A stretch of DNA of 17,157 nucleotides from JAVBKA01 sp031546715 (GCA_031546715.1 JAVBKA010000144.1:1-17157), one strand, 5' to 3'; positions 7,290 to 14,390 are shown, numbered from the stretch's first letter. The notes: generated from the letters alone by a model not told the origin. Program-made: numbers and translations.

Positions 7290-9734
7290 ATGAAAAAACT
7301 GCATATGATTGGAAATTCCCATATTGACCCTGTCTGGTTTTGGGATAAGGCTGAGGGGATGCAAGCGGTTAAGGCGACCTTCCGTTCTGCCCTCGACCGC
7401 ATGAAGGAATACCCTGATTTTACGTTTACTGCCAGCAGTGCCCAGTTTTATCAGTGGATTGAGAAAATCGACCCTGATATGTTTGAAGAGATTAAGCAGA
7501 GAGTTAAGGAAGGTCGTTGGCTGTATGTCGGAGGTTGGATTGTAGAGCCTGACTGCAACATGCCCTGCGGTGAAGCCTTTGTACGGCAAGGGCTGTACGG
7601 TCAGCGGTACTTTAAAAAGACGTTCGGCGCATACACCACAATCGGCTTTTGCGTGGACAGTTTCGGGCATAATCACAATCTACCTCAGCTCCTGAAAAAA
7701 GCGGGCCTTAACTATTATGTCTACATGCGACCCATAATTGACCAGCGTCCGCCTCTATTTCGTTGGCAATCTAAGGACGGCACCGCCGTTACAGCGGTGC
7801 GGCTCATGGGGGAATACACCACTTGGTTTGACGAAAAACTTAAGGTAAATATCGATTCCACCCTTGAGATATTGGATAGTTACGGTCAGTACCCATGCTT
7901 TTTCGGCGTTGGCAACCACGGCGGAGGCCCGACTATACAAAATATCGAAGGTCTACTCAAGTTTAAAGCTCAGTACGCCCAAGAGGTTGAACTAGAATTT
8001 TCCTCACTGCAACGTTTTTTTGAAGTCTACGATGCGTCAAAAGCTCCCGTTTATGAAGGCGAGCTTGAAAAATGCAACGTGGGTTGTTATTCTATTCAAA
8101 GCGACGTTAAGCGCATGAACCGCCTAGCAGAAAACGCCTTGCTCCGAGCCGAGCGGCTTAACATGATGGGTCTGCTGCTCAGCGGAGTTCGCTCCGCCTC
8201 TGTCAAAGAATTCGAGGAAATCTGGTCAGTTCTGCTGTTTAACCAGTTTCATGACGTATTGCCCGGAACGTCTATCAAAGAAGCCGCAGAGCAGGTATTG
8301 CATGACCTTTCAAGAGTTGTGTCCTTGTCAAAGGACATTGAAAACCATGCGTTGCAAGCCATTGCACAAACAATGAACACCTACGGCGAAGGCTTTCCGC
8401 TGCTGCTGTTTAACCCTCATGGGTACAAGTTTTTCGGAGAAGTAGAGGTTGAAGCGGAATGGTTTTGCAAGGATGAGCTTGTTATAACAGACGGCGAGGG
8501 GCAGAACGTGCCCTATCAGCGCGTTCGAGCTTCTGCGCCTATGAATCACATGAATCTGGCAGGTCGCCGCCGATTTTTATTTACTGCTAGCATCCCCCCA
8601 ATGGGCTTCGCAGTCTACAAACTTCACAAAACCGCTAAGCAAATTTCGCAAGTTGCATATGCGCCTGCACCCATTCACAACCCCGAGTTAGTGCTTGACA
8701 ACGGACGAATTCGCTGCGCTTTTGACAGCGTGACAGGAATGCTATGCTCATTAATTGACCACGGCACAGGCACCGAACTGATAGACAGCGTTGGAACATA
8801 CAAGGTGTTTACAGACGGTAAGGACGCATGGGGCAGTGGTCCAGGCGTGCTTGGGTATTTTGGTGAGCATATGCGGCTTAAGGAAATAACCAAGGTGGAG
8901 GAGGGAACCCACCGCTCCACTATCCGCACTGTGCACACCTACAATAACAGCGAGCTTATTCAGCTTCACAGGCTCTACGCCAACGCCGAGCATTTGGAGG
9001 TTTACAGCATACTGCGCTGGAACGAGCCGAATACGAGACTAAAACTCTCGTATACTCTTAACTTGGAAAATGTCTCCGTGCAAGCGGAAATGCCCTACGG
9101 ATTTATTGACCGCCAAGGCATAGAGGTGGACGATGCCTTTATGCAACGGTATATTAACGTGTCCTCCCCCCACGGCGCAGGAGTTGTGCTTGCCAACGAC
9201 AGCAAGTATGCCTACAGCCTTGACCGCACCCCAAGTAATAAAACCGCCCTTGATATCACTGTTTTACGCAGTACAATATACGCCCACGGAACGAACACCG
9301 TGCCGTGGTATCACGAGTCCGAAACCTACCGCTACACAGACTTGGGCGAGCAAACCTTCACCCTTGCCATTAGACCTCACGGAGGAGCGCTTGAGCCATG
9401 GCAAGCCCACAGATTGGCAGACCGCTTGAACATGCCCAGTACGTATTTGGCTGACTCATGGCATCACGGCGCAAAGCCGTGTGTCGGCGCAAGTCTTGCC
9501 AGTACGGAGGCAAGCAATGTCATCATTACCGCGATTAAGCAGCCTGAAAACGGTGCAGAGGGCGTTATAATCCGCCTTTTAGAGACTGACGGAGGAGAAA
9601 CTGACACGCTGCTGCATTTCCAAGGCAAGGACTATCCGATTCACTGCAAGCCGTTTGAAATCAAAACGCTTTTGCTGAAGGACGGCAAGGGCGTAGAGTG
9701 TAATTTTTTGGAGGAAAACTGTTATGACGCCTAA
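7290..9734 (+). CDS. GH38 alpha-mannosidase, full length (second paralogue)
   Basis: This second full-length GH38 protein (814 residues) has the same motif set as the first: HID (H11, D13), VDSFGH with nucleophile Asp123, GVGNHGGGPT (206-215), and NQFHDVLPGTS with metal His321, then the C-terminal beta domains. The start at 7290 is set by GGAG (7281-7284) 5 bases upstream and by the match MKKLHMIGNSHIDPVW to the first paralogue; an upstream in-frame ATG-like codon at 7248 lies inside the preceding gene. N-terminal catalytic halves of the two paralogues are very similar, while the C-terminal halves diverge more, suggesting an old duplication followed by specialisation for different linkages or chain ends. 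No signal peptide is visible. Its last 11 bases overlap the URO-D gene. Confidence 0.92.
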   Translation: MKKLHMIGNSHIDPVWFWDKAEGMQAVKATFRSALDRMKEYPDFTFTASSAQFYQWIEKIDPDMFEEIKQRVKEGRWLYVGGWIVEPDCNMPCGEAFVRQGLYGQRYFKKTFGAYTTIGFCVDSFGHNHNLPQLLKKAGLNYYVYMRPIIDQRPPLFRWQSKDGTAVTAVRLMGEYTTWFDEKLKVNIDSTLEILDSYGQYPCFFGVGNHGGGPTIQNIEGLLKFKAQYAQEVELEFSSLQRFFEVYDASKAPVYEGELEKCNVGCYSIQSDVKRMNRLAENALLRAERLNMMGLLLSGVRSASVKEFEEIWSVLLFNQFHDVLPGTSIKEAAEQVLHDLSRVVSLSKDIENHALQAIAQTMNTYGEGFPLLLFNPHGYKFFGEVEVEAEWFCKDELVITDGEGQNVPYQRVRASAPMNHMNLAGRRRFLFTASIPPMGFAVYKLHKTAKQISQVAYAPAPIHNPELVLDNGRIRCAFDSVTGMLCSLIDHGTGTELIDSVGTYKVFTDGKDAWGSGPGVLGYFGEHMRLKEITKVEEGTHRSTIRTVHTYNNSELIQLHRLYANAEHLEVYSILRWNEPNTRLKLSYTLNLENVSVQAEMPYGFIDRQGIEVDDAFMQRYINVSSPHGAGVVLANDSKYAYSLDRTPSNKTALDITVLRSTIYAHGTNTVPWYHESETYRYTDLGEQTFTLAIRPHGGALEPWQAHRLADRLNMPSTYLADSWHHGAKPCVGASLASTEASNVIITAIKQPENGAEGVIIRLLETDGGETDTLLHFQGKDYPIHCKPFEIKTLLLKDGKGVECNFLEENCYDA

Positions 9735-10395
9735 AGAACGTGCAATCGCCGCACTTAATTTGCAAATTCCCGATGAAGTGCCCACATTTGAGCTGGAATT
9801 TCAAATTGAAAAAGAAATGTTCGGCAAGGAATTTGTTCCCAACGACTTAAAGCGGGAAAATATCCACCTGCTGTCCGAAAAAGATAAGGAACGTCGCCTT
9901 TTAGAGCTTGTGGACGATATTGTCTATGTCTACGAACAGCTTGACTATTGCATAATCCCAGGTCCATACAATGTTGGTTGGGTGGAAAACGGCATTGTAA
10001 GCCCCGAAAAGCGGTTTATTCACCGTGAAATAAAAAAACGCATCGGTAACAACAGAATGATTGGTTTTCACGGCGACGGAACGTTTTCAATCCCTGACGG
10101 AAACGATATGTACGCCTTTGCCTACGAAATCGCAGACGACCCAGAGGGTGTCCACGAAAAGGCGAAAAAGCTGATGAATGACGCTATCGAGCGCAACAAA
10201 AACCTTGCCGAAAGTGGCGTTGAAGTGGTTTTGCTGTGCAGCGACTATTGCTACAACTCAGGACCGTTTTTGTCCCCCGCAATGTTTGAGGAGTTTATTC
10301 AGCCCTGCCCCAAAAGAACGTTGACGGACAGATTAAAGAGCTGCTTAGCGATGTCGCAGCGAAAAAACGTCAGCTTCCAAAGAAGGGCGCATTAA
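9724..10395 (+). pseudogene. URO-D family gene, 3'-truncated at a deletion junction
   Basis: The first roughly 197 residues belong to the uroporphyrinogen-decarboxylase-like family, which also includes corrinoid-linked methyltransferases. Seen are MTPKERAIAALN, the IPDEVPTFELEF strand, and CSDYCYNSGPFLSPAMFEEF near the break. Members are normally about 340-380 residues; this one ends in 26-30 residues of unrelated sequence (CPKRTLTDRLKSC onwards). That tail is the wrong-frame reading of a ferredoxin gene, so the C-terminal half is missing. The start at 9724 has GGAGG (9710-9714) and overlaps the GH38 gene by 11 bases, so the gene was once the next operon member. A truncated barrel is unlikely to fold. 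In its intact form it may have acted in one-carbon or sugar-linked metabolism; no function is claimed. Confidence 0.82.
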
Positions 10396-10403
10396 TAAGA
10401 TTT

Positions 10404-10706
10404 ATGACACCGAAGCTTGACTCCTTAAAATCAGAGAAAACCCTCCAAGCCATGTATAACGCAGACGCATCCTTCTATACCGACAGCAAATGCAACGCCT
10501 GCGGCATATGCAGCAAAGCCTGCCCTGTGGATAATATTGTCATTAATAAGAAGCCGGAATATCAGCATCACTGCATAAATTGCTATGCTTGTGTACATAA
10601 TTGCCCCAAAAACGCCATTCATATTAAAGGCGAGAAGAGTGTCGCTAGGTTTAGGAATGCCAAGGTGACGGTGAATGAGATTTTGTCGGCGAATGGGAAA
10701 GGTTAG
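10404..10706 (+). CDS. 4Fe-4S ferredoxin domain, remnant of an EFR1-like flavodoxin/ferredoxin protein (5'-truncated)
   Basis: Two 4Fe-4S cluster motifs are visible: CNACGICSKACP and CINCYACVHNCP, each with the CxxCxxCxxxCP pattern. The homologous frame does not begin at the ATG at 10404. It reads upstream without a stop to about 10317, as NVDGQIKELLSDVAAKKRQ and then LPKKGALIRF, the linker that precedes the ferredoxin part in EFR1-type proteins. Those proteins have an N-terminal flavodoxin-like domain and total about 260-280 residues. That domain is absent; the upstream DNA instead belongs to the URO-D gene in another frame. There is no ribosome binding site before 10404. It may be a non-functional remnant, though an isolated two-cluster ferredoxin could still be made. 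The C-terminus (RFRNAKVTVNEIL) looks complete. Confidence 0.7.
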   Translation: MTPKLDSLKSEKTLQAMYNADASFYTDSKCNACGICSKACPVDNIVINKKPEYQHHCINCYACVHNCPKNAIHIKGEKSVARFRNAKVTVNEILSANGKG

Positions 10707-10716
10707 GCGGGTTGTG

Positions 10717-10816
10717 GGGGTGTGGCGTAGGTCGTGGAAGCGGTTTATTGCATAAGGCTTGCCAAAATGTTGATTATGTTTGCTAGCTGTAGTATTATAA
10801 TCTGACATTGGGTAGC
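10717..10816. repeat. Interspersed module, copy A (partial)
   Basis: GTGTGGCGTAGGTCGTGGAA at 10720-10739, and the sequence on to GGTAGC at 10811, align over about 95 bases with 11326-11415. Two short gaps are needed. The copy lacks the TTTTTAGTCTGT core and the terminator, and it directly follows the ferredoxin stop codon. Confidence 0.75.
10770..10798 (+). promoter_or_regulatory. Sigma-A-type promoter of the MazG-like gene (module promoter)
   Basis: TTGATT at 10770-10775 is followed after exactly 17 bases by TATTAT at 10793-10798 (a consensus TATAAT also overlaps from 10796). The same promoter with the same spacing occurs at 11376-11404, and a variant at 16654-16682. It lies about 50 bases upstream of the MazG-like start. 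Confidence 0.65.
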
Positions 10817-10851
10817 AAAGGGTATTTATATGCTGCAAAGGAGAATACGAT

Positions 10852-11154
10852 ATGATTGATTTACTTGCATTACAAAAACGAGTTTACCAAAACAAAGTCA
10901 ACAAAGGGTTTAACATAACTGATGTATGTAAAGAATTTTGCTATACACATGGCGAATTATCAGAAGCATTTGAAGCGTATAACAAGAAAAAAGATGATTT
11001 AGGTGAGGAATTAGCTGATGTTGCCTTGTATTTGATTGGGCTTTCTGAAATTCTCGGTATTAATTTAGAGAGTGAAATCCTCCGTAAAATGGAGAAAAAC
11101 GAGAAAAGAGAATACATACAAAAAGACGGTATCACTATTAGGGTAAGTGAATAG
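10852..11154 (+). CDS. MazG-like nucleotide pyrophosphohydrolase
   Basis: This 100-residue all-alpha protein has the MazG-type metal-binding pattern ExxE(14)ExxD: E35 and E38 in HGELSEA, then E53 and D56 in GEELADVALY. Such small proteins hydrolyse nucleoside triphosphates to monophosphates and pyrophosphate, usually as dimers or tetramers, and clean non-canonical or excess nucleotides. The length fits single-domain members. The ATG at 10852 follows AAAGGAGAA with good spacing, and its own promoter lies upstream. It is far more AT-rich than the glycosidase operon. Its stop codon falls within a 17-base sequence also found at the end of the NUDIX gene. Substrate is not predictable from sequence. 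Confidence 0.82.
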   Translation: MIDLLALQKRVYQNKVNKGFNITDVCKEFCYTHGELSEAFEAYNKKKDDLGEELADVALYLIGLSEILGINLESEILRKMEKNEKREYIQKDGITIRVSE

Positions 11155-11165
11155 TATAAGCATTT
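11149..11165. repeat. 17-base sequence shared by two gene ends (first copy)
   Basis: GAATAGTATAAGCATTT spans the TAG stop of the MazG-like gene and recurs unchanged at 13031-13047. Similarity continues loosely after it (GTAGAAT against TACAAT). Confidence 0.8.
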
Positions 11166-11251
11166 GTAGAATCTGTGTTGCAATATCTTATTTTTCGTGA
11201 TTATGTGGATTTTCAACATAGCTTTTTGAAAATCATTTCCATAGATGTATT

Positions 11252-11290
11252 AAAAGTTGACCTTACTTCACTTTCAGGGCAACTTTTTTT
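11252..11290 (+). terminator. Intrinsic terminator after the MazG-like gene (module terminator B)
   Basis: AAAAGTTG at 11252-11259 pairs with CAACTTTT at 11280-11287, with extra partial pairing inward (CC with GG), followed by TTT. The same stem is found at 12621, 14303 and 17102, each before the core repeat. Confidence 0.75.
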
Positions 11291-11301
11291 GCTTTTATAA
11301 A

Positions 11302-11415
11302 TTTTTAGTCTGTGCTTGACATACGGGTGGCGTATATCGTGGGAGCGGTTTTTGGACAGAATCCCCGACAAGATGTTGATTATATTTGCTAGTTGTAGTA
11401 TGATAATCTGGTAGC
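11302..11415. repeat. Interspersed module, copy B (most complete)
   Basis: It starts with TTTTTAGTCTGT, continues as GCTTGACATACGGGTGGCG, then a GTGGGAGCGG block, and ends in the promoter block TTGATT...TATGAT and GGTAGC. Together with the terminator just upstream this is the fullest copy in the window. The parts shared with copies A, D and E define the module. Confidence 0.8.
11376..11404 (+). promoter_or_regulatory. Sigma-A-type promoter of the first alpha/beta hydrolase gene (module promoter)
   Basis: TTGATT at 11376-11381 and TATGAT at 11399-11404 are separated by exactly 17 bases. The spacer (ATATTTGCTAGTTGTAG) differs at only two bases from that of the MazG-gene promoter. Confidence 0.65.
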
Positions 11416-11460
11416 GGAAGCTAAGATTATTAATTTTTAATTGCTTAAAGGGGTAAAATA

Positions 11461-12576
11461 TTGAAGATCAAAACACTGTCAAAAGATAAAGAACAGAAAC
11501 AAAAAGTAGAAACGGTCTCAAACACAGGTCAGCGTGGAAAAATGCGTAGAATAGTATTACTCTCAATTGTTGCGTTTGTTTTGGTATTTTCAATAGTATC
11601 AATGATAGTAACAAAAAATATTTATGATGGTAACTTTGATAGAGCTGATGCACCTGCATATTCTGGTTATTTACGATATAGCGACCTAAAAGGGTACGAG
11701 CGTTCAGAGGTCAGTTTTTTATCAGGTGAGAATAATCTTGCGGGATATGTTTACGGTGAAGACAATAACAAAGGTTTGGTCGTTATCGCCCACGGTTTGG
11801 GTGGTGGTGCTGAAGAATATCTAGCAGAAACAATATATTTCGTTGACAACGGATGGAGAGTATTCGCTTACGACTGCACAGGTAGCTATAACAGTGAGGG
11901 CAAAGGTACGAAAGGACTTCCACAGTCTGCAATTGACCTTGATGCCGCTCTGAGTTACATACAAAGTCAGAGTTGGAATCTTCCTGTTATGCTTTACGGA
12001 CACAGTTGGGGCGGTTATGCCGTAACAGCTGTTTTGAATTACGAACATGATATTAAAGCTGTCGTGAGTATTTCAGGGTATGCTACTCCAATGAAGATAC
12101 TGCATGAGCAGGCTCAAAGTATGATGGGTTGGTTCTCCAACTTGACATTTCCGTTTGAATGGACTTATCAAAGGTTGCTTTTTGGTAATGCGGCAGGGCT
12201 GTCAGCTATCAACGGCATTAACAAGCGCAACACCCCTGTCATGATAGTTCACGGTACTAATGATAATATGATACTATATGAAGGCGCAAGCATTATCGCT
12301 CAACGCAATAGTATTACGAACCCGAACGCAACATATGTTATACGTGACGCAGAAAATCAAAACGGTCACAATAACTTGTTTTTGTCAAGTGCAGCAACGA
12401 CTTACATTGATGCTGTAAACAAAGAATACAAAACGATTTATGAAAATTATGATGGCAAAATACCAGATGATATTAAGGCAGAATACTATGACTCTATTGA
12501 CAGATATCTTACATGCCAACTTGATCCTGCTTTTATCAATGAAGTCAATATCTTTTTTGAGAAGCATTTAAAGTAA
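11461..12576 (+). CDS. Membrane-anchored alpha/beta hydrolase (serine hydrolase)
   Basis: The 371-residue protein has a basic N-terminus and one membrane segment at about residues 30-51, then an extracytoplasmic alpha/beta-hydrolase domain. The triad is visible: oxyanion-hole HGLGGG (111-116), nucleophile S182 in YGHSWGGYA, acid D268 in HGTNDN, and His303 in QNGHNNLF. Such proteins act as esterases, lipases or acyl transferases; the substrate is unknown. The start is TTG at 11461, supported by AAAGGGG (11447-11453) 7 bases upstream. The first ATG (11542, residue 28) has only a weak site but would still keep the membrane segment. The gene is a single-gene unit: its own promoter lies in repeat copy B and a strong terminator follows. 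Confidence 0.85.
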   Translation: MKIKTLSKDKEQKQKVETVSNTGQRGKMRRIVLLSIVAFVLVFSIVSMIVTKNIYDGNFDRADAPAYSGYLRYSDLKGYERSEVSFLSGENNLAGYVYGEDNNKGLVVIAHGLGGGAEEYLAETIYFVDNGWRVFAYDCTGSYNSEGKGTKGLPQSAIDLDAALSYIQSQSWNLPVMLYGHSWGGYAVTAVLNYEHDIKAVVSISGYATPMKILHEQAQSMMGWFSNLTFPFEWTYQRLLFGNAAGLSAINGINKRNTPVMIVHGTNDNMILYEGASIIAQRNSITNPNATYVIRDAENQNGHNNLFLSSAATTYIDAVNKEYKTIYENYDGKIPDDIKAEYYDSIDRYLTCQLDPAFINEVNIFFEKHLK

Positions 12577-12620
12577 GAGCTATTATGTATGTTTTTCGCT
12601 ATTGTTCATAAACAGAATTG

Positions 12621-12653
12621 AAAAGTTGCCGTTTAAAGTGACGGCAACTTTTT
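12621..12653 (+). terminator. Intrinsic terminator after the first alpha/beta hydrolase (module terminator C)
   Basis: A perfect 12-base stem, AAAAGTTGCCGT (12621-12632) with ACGGCAACTTTT (12641-12652), has an 8-base loop and a short T run. It is the cleanest copy of the recurring AAAGTTGCC terminator. Confidence 0.88.
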
Positions 12654-12668
12654 AAAGATAGTAAGACG

Positions 12669-12680
12669 TTTTTAGTCTGT
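12669..12680. repeat. Interspersed module, copy C (core start only)
   Basis: Only TTTTTAGTCTGT of the core is present; the next base begins the NUDIX coding sequence. The usual TTGACATACGGGTG and promoter parts are missing, so the repeat and the gene were joined exactly at the end of this 12-base block. Confidence 0.7.
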
Positions 12681-12681
12681 A

Positions 12682-13041
12682 TTGGAATATGCGGTTACAG
12701 TTTCAAAATACATGGGTAAATGGGTTTTCTGTAAGAACAAAACCCGAAAGTGGGAAGTTCCAGGTGGACACAGGGAAGAAAATGAAGACATTATTGATAC
12801 GGCTAAAAGAGAGTTGTTTGAGGAAACCGGTGCAGTAAAATTTGAGCTAAAGCCGATATGCGTGTATTCGATAAATAGCTTTGGTTTACTCTTTTATGCC
12901 GATATAATTGAACTCGGCAGTTTACCAGAGTCGGAAATTGAAAAAATAGATTTTTTTCAGGAAATTCCAGATGAACTTTCGTTTCCCCTCTTTCTTCCTG
13001 AGCATTTAAACAAAGTAAAAGAGATATTGCGAATAGTATAA
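12682..13041 (+). CDS. NUDIX hydrolase, 5'-truncated
   Basis: A complete Nudix box is present: G29 HREEN E35, then seven residues, R43 E L F E47 E48 T G50, matching GX5EX7REUXEEXGU. NUDIX enzymes hydrolyse nucleoside diphosphate-linked compounds. The frame begins LEYAVTVSKYMGKWVF, which in relatives follows about 12-25 further residues, so the N-terminus is missing. The nominal start, TTG at 12682, has no ribosome binding site and abuts the 12-base core repeat. The promoter found in other module copies is absent here, and the upstream terminator is strong. It may therefore be unexpressed or translated poorly. The catalytic fold itself could be nearly complete. The stop falls inside the 17-base sequence shared with the MazG-like gene's 3' end, in a different frame. 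Confidence 0.75.
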   Translation: MEYAVTVSKYMGKWVFCKNKTRKWEVPGGHREENEDIIDTAKRELFEETGAVKFELKPICVYSINSFGLLFYADIIELGSLPESEIEKIDFFQEIPDELSFPLFLPEHLNKVKEILRIV

Positions 13042-13047
13042 GCATTT
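13031..13047. repeat. 17-base sequence shared by two gene ends (second copy)
   Basis: GAATAGTATAAGCATTT is identical at 11149-11165 (end of the MazG-like gene) and here (end of the NUDIX gene). The stop codons use different frames of it (TAG in the first, TAA in the second), so the shared sequence is not due to protein homology. Confidence 0.8.
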
Positions 13048-13085
13048 TCTACAATATTCTTAATTAAACCTTCACGCTAATAGCA

Positions 13086-13114
13086 TTACTATTTCATAAG
13101 TTGAGTGATAAAAT
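13086..13114 (+). promoter_or_regulatory. Weak candidate promoter before the second alpha/beta hydrolase
   Basis: TTACTA (13086-13091), a 17-base spacer and TAAAAT (13109-13114) have correct spacing but a poor -35. No copy of the module promoter lies here. This is the best candidate in the 109-base gap. Confidence 0.3.
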
Positions 13115-13150
13115 ATGAAAAGTAGTTGTTAAAAATGAGGGGTGCATCAA

Positions 13151-14154
13151 GTGAGAAAGATAATGAAAAAAGCAGTTCGTGTCCTTGCAATAATTGTTTC
13201 CTGTTTGGTTTTCTTGTGTATAGTCGGACGGTCATGGGATTACGTAGCAACAAAATCGGAACAGGCGAAATATCCTCCGATGGGGACAATGGTGAAACCT
13301 TTCGACAGTAATATACATGTTTTTTCTGTAGGCGAAAAAAAGGAAAATGAGCCGACTATTGTCTTAATCTCAGGTGCTGGTACACCTTCTCCAGTTGTAG
13401 ATTTTAACCCGCTTTGGTCTCGTCTAGAAAAAAACATAATGTTGTTGTACTCGAACGTCCTGGCTATGGGTGGAGCGAGCAAACCAATCGGGAAAGAACG
13501 GTTGAAAATATTGTTGTAGAAGACAGAAAAGCACTTTCACTTGCTGGATTTTCACCACCGTACATTTTGGCTGCTCATTCAATAGGCGGTTTTGAGGCCA
13601 ATGCGTATGCTGCGAGCTACCCAGATGAAGTTGCTGGTGTTATCCTCATAGATTCTTTGTCTCCAGGTGCTTGGCTGGAACTGCATACTCCGCATACACA
13701 GGGATTAGTCTCAAGATTATTTCCACTAATACGTCCAACAGGAGTGTTGCGTTTTATAGGGACGTTTTTTCCAGACTATATTGAAAAATCGTCACAAGGG
13801 CGAGCTAATAATTACTTATTTGTAGACCCGTCTCTTAAAGAGATGGATAAGATTCATATAATGCATAATTACATGAATCGCATGACATTGAAGGAAGGAG
13901 AATTATCTCGCACCAATGCACAAACAGTTCAGAATCTTGGATTTCCGTCAAATGTTCATCTAGAATCAATCATTGCATTTGCGCCAAAAGATATACCCAA
14001 TTACACACAGATACTTCAATTGCAGAATGCTTGGGTATCACAATCTGCCAAAGGTGAATTACATAAGCTAGAGGGAGAACATAGTATTTACCATTATTAC
14101 CCGGATGAAGTATGCGAGATTATAGAAAAGGTATTTAATGATTTGAAGAAATAA
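13151..14154 (+). pseudogene. Alpha/beta hydrolase with a -1 frameshift in an A7 run
   Basis: Two overlapping frames make one protein of about 334 residues. The first starts at GTG 13151 (GAGGGG at 13137-13142), has a basic N-terminus and a membrane segment at about residues 8-25, and an oxyanion region ISGAGTP; it should break at ...LEK near 13432. The second continues NVVVLERPGYGWSE and carries AAHSIGG with the nucleophile Ser encoded at 13579-13581 and a late His in GEHSIYHY. The frames join at A AAA AAC (13429-13435), exactly the classical slippery heptamer for -1 frameshifting. One missing A in the run (or slippage) explains the shift. Without it the first frame ends at 13519, before the nucleophile. 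It could be a pseudogene, a sequencing error or programmed frameshifting; a plain deletion is most likely. Confidence 0.8.
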
Positions 14155-14302
14155 ATCTGTTGAAAATAAGCATTTTAAACAGATAAGCAGCAATTTGTTA
14201 ATCCCATTTGTATGTAGAGTATCGACCTGATTCTTGAATACTAGCTAAAAAACAGCCGAGAACTCCGTTAATTAAAATTAATAATTTTTCAAAAGTTTTA
14301 TT

Positions 14303-14336
14303 AAAAGTTGCCTTTAGCAGAAAGGGCAACTTTTTT
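14303..14336 (+). terminator. Intrinsic terminator after the second alpha/beta hydrolase (module terminator D)
   Basis: AAAAGTTGCC (14303-14312) pairs with GGGCAACTTTT (14324-14334), with an additional TTT/AAA inward, then a T6 run. Confidence 0.85.
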
Positions 14337-14353
14337 CGTATTAACCTTGTAAA

Positions 14354-14390
14354 TTTTTAGTCTGTGCTTGACATACGGGTGACGTAGATA
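14354..14390. repeat. Interspersed module, copy D (core only)
   Basis: TTTTTAGTCTGT followed by GCTTGACATACGGGTGACG is identical to copy B apart from one base (GGTGACG for GGTGGCG). After GTAGATA at about 14390 the similarity stops. Confidence 0.8.

Noticed and set aside
2300..10300. Long minus-strand open frames opposite the glycosidase genes
   Set aside because: They have no recognisable domains or ribosome binding sites and mirror the codon bias of the plus-strand genes.
11316..11345. TTGACA inside the core repeat as a -35 box
   Set aside because: No -10 box lies 16-18 bases downstream in any copy; the sequence there is GC-rich. The conserved TTGATT-17-TATKAT pair further along is the better promoter.
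10717..11415. Insertion sequence or transposon
   Set aside because: No transposase, no matching terminal inverted repeats and no target-site duplication could be found for the module copies.
13126..13311. Open frame of 61 codons overlapping the start of the second alpha/beta hydrolase
   Set aside because: It is in another frame, has no family features, and the GAGGGG site and membrane segment support the hydrolase frame.
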